Shown: positions 1-11,460, counted from the first letter of the stretch. The stretch is 64,000 nt of DNA from Intoshia linei (GCA_001642005.1 LWCA01000014.1:23421-87420), one strand, 5' to 3'. Numbers and translations: made by a program. Notes: a model not told the origin generated them from the letters alone.

Positions 1-204
1 TAATTTATATATTAAATATTATGGTGAACACCAAAAATATCAACATTTCATCATACATGAATTGTTTTTTACTAAATTTAAGTCACCAAATAAAAAGTAT
101 TTTTGTATTATTATAATTTTATATTTTTATCGTTTTTAATCTTTGCAAATTTTCATATTTTATTGTTTTTTTCTTTTCAAAATTTAGATTATGTATTTTG
201 TGAA

Positions 205-257
205 ATAAAATAGAAAAATCGCCTCAAGGTGGCTATTCGCCCACAGTTGAGAACCCT
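205..257. repeat. hAT-type terminal remnant (right end)
   Basis: The right-hand end of an element carries the TTGAGAACCCTGG terminus after a GTGGGCGA-like stretch. This is the mirror of hAT ends of the CAGxGGTTCTCAAC type. The rest of the element would lie to the left, partly outside the window. No target-site duplication can be tested. Confidence 0.4.
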
Positions 258-356
258 GGTTTAAACAATAAATTTGACGTCTTCATTTGGTTTTTAAATA
301 TATATTTAAACTTAAGTTAGTGAACATAGTCAGATAAAAATTTTCAACATTATACC

Positions 357-420
357 AAGGATTCTCAACCTGGGAGATATCGCCCATTTTGGGCGATTTA
401 TTTTCAAATTCATATTATAA
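357..420. repeat. hAT-type terminal remnant (left end)
   Basis: GGATTCTCAACCTGGGAG followed by a GCCCATTTTGGGC palindrome resembles the inverted form of the end at 205-257. It probably belongs to a second copy of the same family. No partner end was found downstream, so it is a solo or decayed end. Confidence 0.35.
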
Positions 421-623
421 TTTTCTTATAATTAACATTTAAATATTAAATTGTGTTGCTTCTGATATTTTAGACATAATTTTGAGATTATAGTTTTGAT
501 TCGTTTCTGCGAAGTCACATTAAAATACTGTTAATATGAGAAAAATTAAGTGAACTTAACAAGCAAGAAATTTGTTAATACAATATGTACTCTAATTTTA
601 AAAATTCGTTTAAATATACTGTA

Positions 624-690
624 TTAGCTTGGCTGGTTTGTACTATGTACAAACAGCACCTAGCTCTGCCAAGGGCGGACACAATTTAAT
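624..690 (-). mobile_element. Helitron-like 3' terminus (copy 1)
   Basis: Read on the minus strand, a hairpin TTTGTAC-ATA-GTACAAA (637-653) lies a few bases before a CTAA|T end. That is the CTRR-T 3' signature of Helitrons. Five further copies share the hairpin and the neighbouring GAGCTAGGTAC-like and GCCCTCGGCA-like blocks. The 5' end was not found. Confidence 0.6.
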
Positions 691-909
691 TTAATTGTAA
701 CATTAAAAATTAAATCTATTATGGTTCAAATCACTTTTACTAATCAATTAAAATAAGACTACCAAAAATATATTACCGTACATCATATAATTTTTATTTA
801 TTTTTTTCCAGGTGATGACAATAATTACTTTGATAATCACTTTTAAGTTAGTATAAATTTAATTTTATAAATACGTTGCTGTAGTGTCATAATTAAATTA
901 AAATTTACA

Positions 910-1320
910 AATTGCGTAGCAATGAAAAAAATTCCGAAGGAATGATTTATATAGATTTTCACCCATATGTCTCAATTGGAAATGTGTAAACGTACAATCC
1001 ACATTTTTTTTGAAATTGTAGGATTAATATTTACATTTTTGATTTTAATCGAAATATTTGAAAAATATTGGTTAATTATTTTACATTTTTTGTTTTAATA
1101 AAATATTTCGGAATAATAATAATAATATAGGAATACTAAAATGCTTTTTTGACCGTCAAGTCGTTACTTATTCGGATTGAAATTTTTTATGTATGTTAAC
1201 ATGATATTACTCTACCACCTGTAAATTTTTTGAAATTCTAGGGTTGTTTTCATTAAAAAAAGAAGGGTAATTTGGGGTTTTTGTCCTGAAGATATAATTT
1301 TTTTAAATTTATGATAATGT
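910..1320 (-). repeat. Dispersed AT-rich repeat R2, reverse copy
   Basis: This stretch is the reverse complement of an AT-rich repeat seen forward near 5.3, 26.9, 38.0, 42.0 and 46.3 kb. Shared marks are the TTGCGTAGCA block near 913 (compare TGCTACGCAA near 41955) and, near 1262-1302, a GAAGGGTAATTTGGGG block. No coding potential is visible. Confidence 0.5.
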
Positions 1321-1489
1321 TTATGATTTTAAAATCCGCATCAGCGTATATATTTTTTTAAATTCTCCAACTCGTTTGATAATTAAATTAAATTTTGGGT
1401 AATTTTTATTATCCATCAAAATGTAAAATAATGTAAAAATAAGTATAATAACCACTAGTATAAAGAATAAAACGAGTAGTGTTTCAATA

Positions 1490-1811
1490 CAGTCTAACCC
1501 GCTTATACTGATCACTAAGCGAATTTTATAAAACTGGACAACTTTACTAATTTACTTTACTACTTTTTATTATTTATTATTTATGGAAACCCAAGAGTTT
1601 TAACTGATTTAGTAATCAATTCGTAACCAATTTACCATTTTGTGTTAGTTTTTTTGATTAATTTTTCTTTTTTCTGTCATAAAATTCGACAATCCACTGA
1701 TTTTTTTCGAATAAGTAGTAAACCAAATATTTCATGCCTAGTTACTAAATTAACGGAACTTTAAGTTTTTTTAGTTACCGGTTAGTAAATTCTACTATAA
1801 GTGGATTACTG
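1490..1811. mobile_element. Pogo/Tc1-type MITE flanked by TA
   Basis: Inverted ends CAGTCTAACCCGCTTATA (left) and the complement of TATAAGTGGATTACTG (right) are each flanked by TA, the target duplication of the Tc1/mariner/pogo superfamily. The interior has no transposase. It ends 40 bp before the first recognisable BRF1 exon, so it lies in an intron or just upstream. Confidence 0.6.
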
Positions 1812-1851
1812 TATCGGACAGGATAACAATTATTAATATTATATATTTTAG

Positions 1852-2963
1852 CTCTATTGGTAGCGGCCAGAATGTACAATTTCAACAGAACTATAAAACA
1901 AGTTGTTAAAATTGCTCGTATCGGAGCTTCAACTTTAAAGCACAGGTATTTTTTAGTTTTATTTTTAATATAACTTGTATAGTCTGACTTAATTGTAATT
2001 ATCACCTAGTGCTTTTATTTAAAATAAAAACACAATAGATCTAGCTTAGTTGTTTTGTGCTTCGTACAAACAGTACCTAGCTCTGCATAGGGCGTACTTT
2101 TTCAATTATATCAAAAAAATTTAATCTTCATAAAAATTATACTATTCACTATTACCAATCCTTTAAAGGAGTGGCTTCTAAAGATGTGACGACAATTTTT
2201 TATTTTTATACAAATTTTGTATTAGAGTATATAAAAATTCTGGCAATTGATTACATCTATATTTAGATTAGAAGAATTAGGCAATACAGCATCAGCAAAA
2301 TTGACAATAGATGAATTCCAATCTACTGATTTAGAAGCTGAATTATATCCACCATGTGCTAATAAAGGACCAAGTTCTATTAAAGAGAAGGATTTCGATA
2401 AAATTGAAGAAGAAATAAATTCTTTGCAAAGTAAAATAGACAGTCGCCTTTTTCGATTAACTAAAAAGTCAATAGAGGCTGATTTGGAAGGTTTAAATGT
2501 TATCAATAATATTGATAATATTTCAAAACATGTGGAACCTGAAGCAAAAACGAACGAGTCGTCAACGTTAGGAAATGCTACAGAAATGTGTTTGAAACTT
2601 TTTGAAGATGATAAAATTACCCAAATACCTAACCTAAAACCTAATAAATCTGAATCAGACGATTCAATCGATTTAGAAAATATTAGTGACGGCGAAATTG
2701 ACTCTTTTATATGTAATCAAAAAGAAATTAAAGAAAATACTACCAATTGGGATGTCAATTATAGAGATTTTGAAATTCAAGAAAAGAAAAAACTTGAAAT
2801 GAAAAATTCTGGTTCAGATAATAAACGAAAGGACCGTAAAAAAATTAAATCAAAGTTGAGTGATCAACGGTTTTCTGTAGATCAAATAATTGAAAGTTTT
2901 ATTAATAATCCAAAAATGGAGCCTAGTGATTTTGATGGGCTCAAAGATTTAGATAAAATGTAG
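1852..2963 (+). CDS. BRF1: BRF1-type TFIIIB subunit, C-terminal exons
   Basis: This is part of the TFIIB-related subunit of TFIIIB, which recruits RNA polymerase III. Two exons are clear: 1852-1945 and 2267-2963. The first gives ALLVAARMYNFNRT and GASTLKHR, the end of the second cyclin fold. It joins in phase (CA-C AG|A) to RLEELGNTASAKLTIDEF, a BRF1 signature. About 140 residues on, LENISDGEIDSFI and NWDVNYRDFEIQEKKK match the BRF1 homology (TBP-binding) block. The 321-bp intron holds a Helitron end. The N-terminal zinc ribbon and first cyclin fold are not visible in 1-1850, which is filled with repeats. Either earlier exons lie outside the window or this is a 5'-broken gene. Confidence 0.85.
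2041..2200 (-). mobile_element. Helitron-like 3' terminus (copy 2) in BRF1 intron
   Basis: On the minus strand, the hairpin TTTGTAC-GAA-GCACAAA precedes a CTAG end. The inner part shares the TACCTAGCTCTGC and CCTTTAAAGGAGTGG blocks with copies near 5.1, 42.8 and 53.3 kb. It lies inside the BRF1 intron, making it one of the longer introns here. Confidence 0.6.
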
Positions 2964-3033
2964 ATATTTGTATATACCTTTCAAATTAAAATTTATCTTT
3001 TTAAATAAGAGTAGTATCTTTTTGTATCATTAA

Positions 3034-3765
3034 TTATCTTTCAAATAATACGTTTGCCTCATTGCTTTCCTTTAAGTATTTCAAACATATAAATATTGTA
3101 AGAACATCTTTCATGTATTCTTTAGGTAAAATGTGACATAAAAAATTGAATAATTCCTCTGAGGGAATATTTATTAACTCATAAAGCTCATTTACCCTTA
3201 AAACAGGATAGTTATTAATCATATTGATTGTAAATTGACCATGTTTACGATATTTATACCCGAGGTGTTTTAATTTAACGATTAAATCTTTACATTGCTT
3301 CAAATACTGGGGCATTTTATCAATTTTCATTGTATGTCGGTTTAAATGTTGCATTAAAGTTTGACTTTTGAATTGATTTTGTTCGTTCAGTGTATTACAA
3401 CATTTTTGGCAAAACAAAACGTCATCATTAAATATGAATTTTGAACACTCGTGTTCAAATTGTGACGATATTTCTGCACATAAATTATATCGAAATTTTC
3501 TTAAATTTATATAATATTTTTCTAAAAAATATTATATTTACAATGAATGGTTAAAAAAATTACTTTTATGTGTACTCTTCGAAAAAGAGTATTCATTCAT
3601 AGTGTCTATTATATTTTTCATGAATTTATTTTCTAAATGAAATGCATCATTTTCAAAGGTAGTGACAAATTCAGTTGAATTTAGATCTTTGATGTCCATA
3701 TCACATGAAACCTCACCCTCCCGTAAATTTTCCTGTTCAGTTTGACTGCTTTTATTTTTTAACAT
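3034..3765 (-). CDS. Unknown protein with BED-like C2H2 zinc finger
   Basis: The minus-strand model has two exons, 3542-3765 and 3034-3499, joined over a 42-nt intron. It gives about 229 residues. The N-terminal part is acidic and low complexity. After the join comes LCAEISSQFEHECSK, then FCQKCCNTLNEQ...LMQHLNRH, a C-X2-C-X17-H-X3-H pattern like BED or CGGBP1-type fingers. A helical C-terminal part follows (about residues 130-229). Such single fingers are often derived from hAT transposases, but I recognise no transposase core, so domestication is only a guess. The gene is tail to tail with BRF1 (stops about 70 bp apart). I do not recognise the family. Confidence 0.5.
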
Positions 3766-4128
3766 GTTATTTTAAAAATATAACATTTTTGCGTTAATTT
3801 AATTCATTAATACGTTTAATTACTTGGATATTTATTAAAATAACATTTTGCATTCACTCTATAGAAAGTTGATTGTAGTCTATCATTTATTTCATTCGAA
3901 ACTTTCTAAAATTAAAAATTTTCATGGCCTACTTGACAAATTAAAAATCCGATAAATTAGATCGCCGTTAAGACTTCAGTTAGTATACACTTGATAGTAG
4001 AATATAGTTTGATCATAATATGTAGTAATCGCTTAAATAATTTAATTTCTTAGGGTTCAAATATATACAAATGTGGTTGCATTTTTTTAAATAATCTAGC
4101 AAAACAATAAACTTAGTTGATTTCTAAA

Positions 4129-7042
4129 ATGTATCAATTTTTTACTTCGTTTTCTGCAGAAGAGAAAGAGGTATGCTTATTAATTTTTTAGGAAAATAGT
4201 TATTAATGATTTATAAATCGATAATTATGTACGATGAGTACACTTTTGAGTAATAAATTTTAATTTAAATTTTTAAATTATACAACTTGTTATTTTATTT
4301 CAACAAATTTTAACTAGTCAATATTTATTTTTATATTTTCTGCATAAAAATACGGAATATATTTTATAAAAGTAATATTAGAATTGAATCAATTCCATGT
4401 CAATGTAAAGACCCCAATGCCCTTCAAATTTGAATTTATCATTTATCAATTGTTCGTCAGTGGATGGGCTGTTCAATGTGACTAAAATTCCTTTTCTTCC
4501 CAACTGTCTCTTGGCGTTTCTTATAGCATTCTGCATCTTTAAACAGTGACATAATACTTTTTCGTAAAAATTTGTTTACTCCGGAATGGCGTGGAAAACA
4601 TCTTGTCTATCACTGCCTTACTTTTAAAATTAAAAAAAACTAATATTTTATAATGCTGCTCACAGTTGAAACGAAGTATAACACCTATTATATATATGGT
4701 TATAATTGTGTATTTTTAAATTTAGGAAAATGAAAAAATAATTGATGAGGAAGAAAAAGAAGACGACGACGAAATTATAGTAATTTAAACATTTTATTCA
4801 ATATATTACATTATAATTAATTGTATATGTGTAAAATAAAAAAAATTACTTTTAATTTGTAACAATCATTTATAATTTTTGATTAGTTATTAGCACGTGA
4901 AATGTAGAAATATTTCAGGTTTATGATTTTTATTAAAATATTAAATGTAAATCGCAAATTGATATATTCAATACTTTTATCACTTATGTATTATATCAAA
5001 GACTTTTTTGACTTTAGTATTACTTGTACTGCGTACAAACAGTACCTACCTATGCTGAGGGCGAACTTTTTTAATTTTATTAGAAAATAAATTACGTAAA
5101 AATTGTAATATTACAAATCCTTTAAAGATGTGGTTCCCAAACTTGTTTCACTTAGGACAGATAATTTATTAATTAAATTAAATTTAAAGTTTACTCTTAA
5201 TTATTCACACTTCATTTTATTTTGATAAAATTTATATAGAGAATTTTAAAAAAATATTTGTTATGCAATTTTTTAAACTTATTAGAGAATGAGTGTATAA
5301 CCCTTACTTATAAAGTAAAATGGTTAAAAATATATATATTATTTATTTGTTTCTGTTTATTTAAAAAAGTAAGGGGAGTCGAGTTTTACAAATTCCATAT
5401 TTTTATAATAGTTTTTCCAGAGTGATGTTTTATCGCAAATTTCAATTTTAGAAATTAAGTCCTTCAAGGTTAATAACGCAATTGTTGTTTGTTTTTAAAT
5501 TCAAACCCGTCCTAGAATTATAAAAAAACACATTTTCATAAAAAGTTTTAAATTCATTAATATTATGATAATTTCAATTTCAAAATCGTATATCTTCACG
5601 TCCAAAGCCCTAAATTAACCTTTTTTATAAAAATTAAGAAAGTCTTATAATTGTATACAACATTCATTCTAGGATGGTATTTAAATTCATAAGCATTTTC
5701 ATAAATGGTAATCTTAAAAAAGGTAAATTTCACGGTCAAAAACCTAGATCACCTTTTTTTTAAAAAATGATAACAGCCCTAGAATTTAAAAAAAATTACG
5801 GATGATACAGTTTCACAGAATTGGAAGATAATTTTGGGTCCAAAATTTGGTTGGGTTTTTAAGGGATTTAATTTACCAGATTTTTACGATACAATTTTGA
5901 AGGGTTTTTAAGGGAACATTTTTTTTGTTATGTAGATAAAGATACCTTAAAATTTTAAAATTATTCTCTTAAAAACCCTACAAAATATTAGCCTAAAAAA
6001 AGTATCTTTAAAAATTAAGTAAAAAAATCAATAATATGATTAATTAGCAAAATCTATGATTATTTCGCACTAAGACAGGGTTTCACAACCTGCGGCCGTG
6101 GGCAATTCATGTGATCATAATGCAATATATAATTTTACTTCAAATTCAAGGGAAATATTTTGATCAAAATGTTAAATTTTTGACTTTGCCCACTTTCTCA
6201 AAAGGATTCAAACTCTCAAGATAGAGATATATATAGAGAATAGAGACATTCAATTTTATTTAACCCTTACGAGACTATGCTGATTTTCAAAATTGAAAGC
6301 AAAAAATTTCACTTTTGAAATATTAAAAAACACCAAAATTTAAAGCTCAAAATTCACAAATTTCAAATGTTATTGATTTGTAAAGTGAACAACTTAAATT
6401 TGGCTTTAATATTTGGCTAAGAATTAGCAATAAAATATATTTAATTTATGACACGCAATTACAATCACGTCGTGTCTATTGTATTTCAAATATAATTCAT
6501 TGTATTGTTGACTCAAAGTAAGCATTGATAATAAAATTAATTTTTACACATATTACATGTTAGTGTATGAGCAGTAAGTTGTTCAAAATTTATATTGTTA
6601 CCGCCTTATTATCGTTTGTATACAAACCAATGTAAATTTATGAGTAGTTTTTTGCATCTATACATGTCTCATAATACATACATTGTCTCGTAAGGGTTAA
6701 GTAAAGGATTTGTCTAATTTTTACACCAAATTAAGTCAAAATATCGGCTGATACAATATAGAACTTTAAAAATATTATTTGGGGGTCTTTTTTTAACGGA
6801 TACGTGTCTGTTAAATCTTTATAATTTACATGAAAAATTAAAATTTGTTATTGATATAATATTAGGATCCCATGATTCCATTGAAAGAGGAATGTAAAAA
6901 ACGAATACAATGTATTGAACTTAAAACTTTTTATGATGCATGTAAAGAAAGAGTAAACAGTGATCCATCCACAATCGAATCGTGTGCTGAAGAACTATAT
7001 GATTATACTTCCTGTTTAAATCATTGCGTAAAATTTTTATAA
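4129..7042 (+). CDS. UQCRH: Cytochrome b-c1 complex subunit 6 (hinge protein)
   Basis: Nuclear-encoded acidic hinge subunit of mitochondrial complex III, which helps cytochrome c dock on cytochrome c1. Exons are 4129-4170, 4726-4779 and 6866-7042, all joins in phase, giving 90 residues as is usual for the family. The order is MYQFFTSFSAEEKE, an acidic run (IIDEEEKEDDDEII), then DPMIPLKEECKKRIQC. The C-terminal domain keeps the paired cysteines of the helical hairpin (C-X8-C, C, C, C; SCAEELYDYTSCLNHC). Intron 1 holds a minus-strand transposase-like fragment. Intron 2 is about 2.1 kb and holds a Helitron end, an R2 repeat and a piggyBac-type MITE. The gene looks intact despite these insertions. 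Confidence 0.88.
4378..4536 (-). pseudogene. Possible IS1595/Merlin-type transposase fragment
   Basis: A minus-strand open stretch (extendable in frame to about 4585) encodes KRQLGRKGILVTLNSPSTD and, further on, FKFEGHWGLYIDMELIQF. The second part faintly resembles the KYNRG..VEGxWVxGGI region of ISXO2-like/Merlin transposases. The expected VEIDES catalytic block reads VTLNSPS, so any such gene would be dead. It lies inside UQCRH intron 1 on the opposite strand. It could instead be a tiny unrelated gene; the family call is weak. Confidence 0.25.
5016..5160 (-). mobile_element. Helitron-like 3' terminus (copy 3) in UQCRH intron 2
   Basis: The minus-strand hairpin TTTGTAC-GCA-GTACAAG and the blocks TACCTACCTATGCTGAGGGC and CCTTTAAAGATGTGGTTCCC match the other copies. 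The CTRR end is decayed (CTAAAG). Confidence 0.5.
5265..5950 (+). repeat. Dispersed AT-rich repeat R2 (forward)
   Basis: Shares ACCCTTACTTATAAAG, a TTTATCGCAAATTTCAA block and several TAGAATTT-AAAAAAAATTAC blocks with copies near 26.9, 38.0, 42.0 and 46.3 kb. No reading frame or inverted terminal repeat was found. The internal part is itself made of similar sub-units, each a variant of a TCAAAAACC...CCTTTTTT-AAAAA-ATGAAAACAG string. Confidence 0.5.
6075..6110. repeat. hAT-type solo end
   Basis: CAGGGTTTCACAACCTGCGG followed by a GTGGGCAA block looks like a hAT terminus. No convincing partner or target duplication was found before the piggyBac-type element at 6264. Confidence 0.35.
6264..6696. 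mobile_element. piggyBac-type MITE with TTAA duplication
   Basis: Inverted ends CCCTTACGAGACTATG and CATTGTCTCGTAAGGG are each flanked by TTAA, exactly the piggyBac pattern (CCC...GGG ends, TTAA target). The 433-bp interior has no transposase. It sits in intron 2 of UQCRH, about 170 bp before the last exon. Confidence 0.75.
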
Positions 7043-8738
7043 ATAAAAAAATTGATTATAATTTAAAAATATTTATTTAGATTTCAAAAGATTTGTTCAA
7101 TCATTTGAAATGATTTGTTAAAAAAATAAATTTTCACTTTTCATAAAAATGTAGTTAGAGTACAATAGTTGTATGTTATGTCGAATTTTCTTCTTGGTGT
7201 ACGAGTTTATGAGTTAATCGTTCGATTGTTTTTCAATCTTTTTTGTATTTTCAAAAATTGATATTCTTCTTACTTTTTTAAATTTATTTCAATCCACTTG
7301 TCGAGAGACGTATTTACCGTACGGCGACCCCTCGTCGAGCAGGACCTCAACGAAATTTTTGTAAAATAGAGCCTCTTTTTCATTCATTACCTGCCCATCG
7401 CGCCTGGAATGAGAACAAGTTTCGTATAGTGATGAATCATCACTGATGATTAATATGAGACCAGTCAAAGATTTGGATTTTAATTTTTTAATCTATTGGA
7501 TACAATAAAACACACTGCATAACAAAAACATGCAACAAATAACGATGCTGCATATGCATACGAAATTATCCTTGCATTCACGATATCACCTAAATCTATA
7601 TATATTTTTAGCAACGAAATAATACAATCATGTGGGTTTAGTATTCTATGTTCAGCACAGTGTGTCATTTTGCTACACATTATATCATTACTTATATAAA
7701 AATTTTCTTTGCACTTAAAGTGATTCTTTGTTGGTAAATCTAAATTTGATAAAAGCCCTCTTGAAATTTAAATTACTTTCATATTCCGTAAGAAGGATAG
7801 TAAAATTATAACCAACTATACTTTTCTTGGTCAACTGAAATTTTACGTAACCCATATCGGTCTTTAGAGATGTTACATTCATTGAATCACAAGTATATGT
7901 AATCTAATTTAACTGATAAACATTTAATTTTTTACACCAAATTAATCCGAATACATTTTAACTGGACCCCGTATACATTTAAAAAATACAAAAAAAAATT
8001 ACATAAAGCTTAAGCTTGTTTTGAGCTAATTTTAACAATAATGGTTAAAATTACATTTTTTTTTGAATAAGGATTCAACCAAATTGTAAATATCACATTG
8101 CAGTATTGGATATTAAATCTTTCAAATCTAATCAGTATATTACCTAAAGGTAGTTTTGTCTAAATTATCGGTTAACAAAAATTAAAATTAATTTAAAATA
8201 ACTCTGAAAATCATCAAGCAGTCCTGATTTTTAAAATTTGATTCATATCCGCTAATTATAGAAGCGCCGTCTATATATTTGTCCCATATACCACATGATA
8301 TACTCGGCATTTTATCTATAAATATTTATTATTGATCAATGATCACGTCAAAATACAATATTTATGCATTATTCCAACAGTAAAGTCAAAAATAATTAAA
8401 AGCAGTATTATAATGTTCATTATTTTAATTGAGATGATAAAATCATTTAGCGTTGTGATATTATCATAATGTTTTTTTTTCGAAATAAATAAATTATATA
8501 TTATTCACATTAATTGTCAATAATACATGAAATATAAGATTGTAAAGTCATACTGGTACATCTTTTATTCAATTTATTCCGACCGAATCAATCACTACGA
8601 AAATATTGACGTGTTAACAGTTTTTCATAAATATCACAATGTTACCCGTTAAGAATTTAATTCATTTCATTATCAATAAATGTTTGTTCATTTTAATTTG
8701 GCGCAGTTTTAATTTTTACAAAAAAATTCCAATATTAC
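7043..8738. other. Intergenic, no supported gene
   Basis: AT-rich spacer between UQCRH and Aurora. At 7312-7362 there is a more GC-rich block, ACCGTACGGCGACCCCTCG then GACCTCAACGAAATTTTT. Decayed relatives occur near 40943-40990 and 62394-62435, which suggests an old dispersed repeat. Short open frames here show no recognisable domain. Confidence 0.5.
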
Positions 8739-10945
8739 ATGTCCGAAACACAAGATAATAAATTGTAATATTTTCATCAACTTGTAATTTCACATTTTAT
8801 TAAGTTTAAATAATTACATTAAAAAAATATATACATTTTCAACCGAAGGTAATTAGTTTATTTAAAAAATTTTAATGTAATTTATGATAATCCTCTTATA
8901 TTTATTTTTACATTATTTACAGAATATTGGGTAAGCATCGATCCCCTCTAGATATTAATGAAGACTTTGAAATTGGACGACCATTGGGAAAAGGAAAGTT
9001 TGGAAGTGTTTATTTGGCCAGAACCAAAACAAGTCATTTTATTGTTGCCATAAAAGTATTTATTTTATTATAATTTTAGTTAGTGGTGAATATTCATTTA
9101 GGTAATATTTAAATCTCAAATACGTAAAGCTAAATTGGAACATCAACTTATACGCGAGATCGAAATTCAAACAAAATTAAGGTAATTAAATGTTTAGTAT
9201 GATATGTTGTAACTGGCAAAGTGTACCGAAAGATGTTGATATTCAGATGTAAAAGAAACGAAAAATAAATTTAATTTTGATAATTTCTTCATTACCTGTT
9301 TAGCTTAGTGACACCCAAATTTGTTGGACCTCTATTTTTTTTAAAGTGCATTTATCTCATAAATTTAGTTGAACCATAGAAAATAATCAGATTGGGCCTC
9401 TAACGATTTATCATACCTCAATCTCTAATTTTTAATTAGTTAATTCAGGGTGGTCATAACACATGGCGAGTGAGGACCATTAAATACATTTTACAAATTC
9501 AGCGGGCGCAACATTAAAAAAATTTACACAATTATTTCATCGCTCCTTCCCTCTTAGTTTTCTTACTCCAAATTGAAAAGCAATTTTCTCCTTTTCATTG
9601 CTTATTTACATATAAATATTTATTAATTTTTTATTATTTACCTGTTTTACAAAATATATTACTAAACAATTTCACGGATCACACAATTTGACCTGGCGGC
9701 CCGCGGTCACGCTTTGGATTACCCTGAGTTAATTCATTGAGATGTTAATATAATAATTAGATGACAAATTGGAATTTATAAAAATGTCACATTTGTTATT
9801 TTTATGATTTTATTTTGAGTTTATCGGGCTAAAGATTGATCAGAAAATACTTTGATGGGTCTATTTTGTATCTTGTTAAACCATAACTAGTTAGCCGTTA
9901 TGTTTTATTTAAATATACGTGTATATCGAGATCTTTACATATTGTAATTATTTTTTCAGGCACAGACATATATTGAAAATGTACACGTACTTCTATGATG
10001 ACAGGAAGATTTATTTGGTGTTGGAGTACGCATATAATGGAGAATTGTTTCGTCATTTAAGAACCGATGGACATTTTTCTGAAACAAAATCGGCTACGGT
10101 TTCCATTTACATATTTTTTTTAAATAAAATGCAATTAAAAACATATTTGTGAATTAATCATGTTTATTAGCTAATCGATGAACTTTGCAGTGCTTTGATA
10201 TATTGTCACAAAAATAAAGTCATTCATAGAGTAATTTTTAAAAAATAATTTCCGAAACGGTGAATACATGCAACATAAGGGTGGTCCAATGATATTGTAA
10301 TTTGGACCCAAAAAGTAACTTAACTTTTTTATTATCATGCAATTTTAAATTTTTAACGTAATTATGGTTAAATTTACCAACATTAATCGTTTTATATTGA
10401 TTTAAAATATATTTTTTAGGATATAAAACCTGAAAACCTTTTACTCGGTGTATTTGGAGAAGTTAAAATTGCTGATTTTGGTTGGTCTATTCATGCACCA
10501 TCATCAAAGTAATATATTATCAATTAAGTAAAATATTTCAAATTAATAATTTATTATAAAAAAAATAGAAGAGATACATTATGTGGTACATTGGATTACT
10601 TACCCCCAGAAATGGTGAAAAACGAAAGACACGATGAAAATGTAGATATTTGGAGTTTAGGAGTGCTTTGTTTTGAATTTTTAGCCGGATATGCACCATT
10701 TGAAAGTGAAACAAACCCTGAAACATACAACAAAATTACTAATCTTATTTACCGTTTCCCCCATCATGTTTCTCTTGAAGCCAAAAAACTAATTTCATCG
10801 GTTATTTGGATAACGTTACTTGTTAATTTAACTATTTTAGCTATTAAAAATCAACCCAGAAGAACGAATATCACTGGAGGATACAAGAAAGCACGAATGG
10901 ATTCTTAAAAAGGCTATTAGACGTCAATATCCAAAAGACTATTAA
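8739..10945 (+). CDS. AURK: Aurora-type serine/threonine kinase
   Basis: Mitotic kinase acting at centrosomes, spindle or centromeres. Exons: 8739-8764 (MSETQDNK, start inferred), 8923-9055, 9102-9181, 9960-10098, 10171-10230, 10420-10508, 10569-10800, 10841-10945; all phases agree. The kinase core is complete: glycine loop [12 protein letters not shown], lysine in VAIK, catalytic [14 protein letters not shown], metal-binding [14 protein letters not shown], activation loop [16 protein letters not shown] with the phosphorylatable threonine kept, then [18 protein letters not shown] and [26 protein letters not shown] and [12 protein letters not shown] are Aurora signatures. The N-terminal tail is very short (about 20 residues before the kinase domain), so degrons and targeting motifs of long Aurora A are absent. 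A-type or B-type cannot be settled by eye. A hAT MITE lies in the 778-bp intron after exon 3. Confidence 0.93.
9446..9726. mobile_element. hAT MITE in Aurora intron, perfect 8-bp duplication
   Basis: Ends CAGGGTGGTCATAAC (left) and ATTACCCTG (right) are inverted. Both are flanked by AGTTAATT (9438-9445 and 9727-9734), an exact 8-bp duplication as hAT elements make. The 281-bp interior is non-coding and includes CTGGCGGCCCGCGG near the right end. Confidence 0.75.
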
Positions 10946-10995
10946 ATAAATTATTTAATTTACATTCACTATGTACAAAACACAATTCTATAAAA

Positions 10996-11460
10996 TTACT
11001 GTATTTTATTTTTTCCTTTTTTAACATTTGCACTACAAGATGAATTACTACAACCCGAGCATGATTCATAGGAACCTGATGAATCATCACTACTAGACAT
11101 TTTTATTGAATCTGGAGGTATTGATTCTGGTGAACTTTCTACTCTTCGTTTTTTTACTTCGGTTTGAGGGATAACGTCGGCGTCTTTCTTTAATTCCAGT
11201 TCTGCTTTTCTATAAAAATAATATTATAATTTTCTCAACATTTTGAAAATTAATTGCGGTTACATATTAATAATTTTATCGGTTGGGTATCATGGCTAAA
11301 TTAAATTAACCTTTTGAGCATTTCATCATATTTCTTTTCTAACAGTTGTGATTTGGTCAACCTCGATCTATATTTTTGTTTCTTTTGACATTTAAAAGTA
11401 AAATGACCTATTTTTAAACAATTTTGGCATCTAAAAGTTTCCGATTTTTGCTTTTCTGCG
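10996..11460 (-). CDS. ZCCHC10: ZCCHC10-like zinc-knuckle protein, 5' end not found
   Basis: Two minus-strand exons, 11311-11460 and 10996-11209, join in phase. They encode FRCQNCLKIGHFTFKCQ, a CCHC knuckle (C-X2-C-X4-H-X4-C), then basic KKQKYRSRLTKSQLL, a lysine-rich helix and a serine-rich acidic tail with SSSDDSSGSYES ending in KKGKNKIQ. Knuckle, basic helix and Ser-rich tail in that order are the ZCCHC10 arrangement; the molecular role of that family is poorly known. The Aurora stop lies only 50 bp away on the opposite strand. The exon with the initiator methionine must be upstream of 11460 but I could not place it. Confidence 0.7.
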
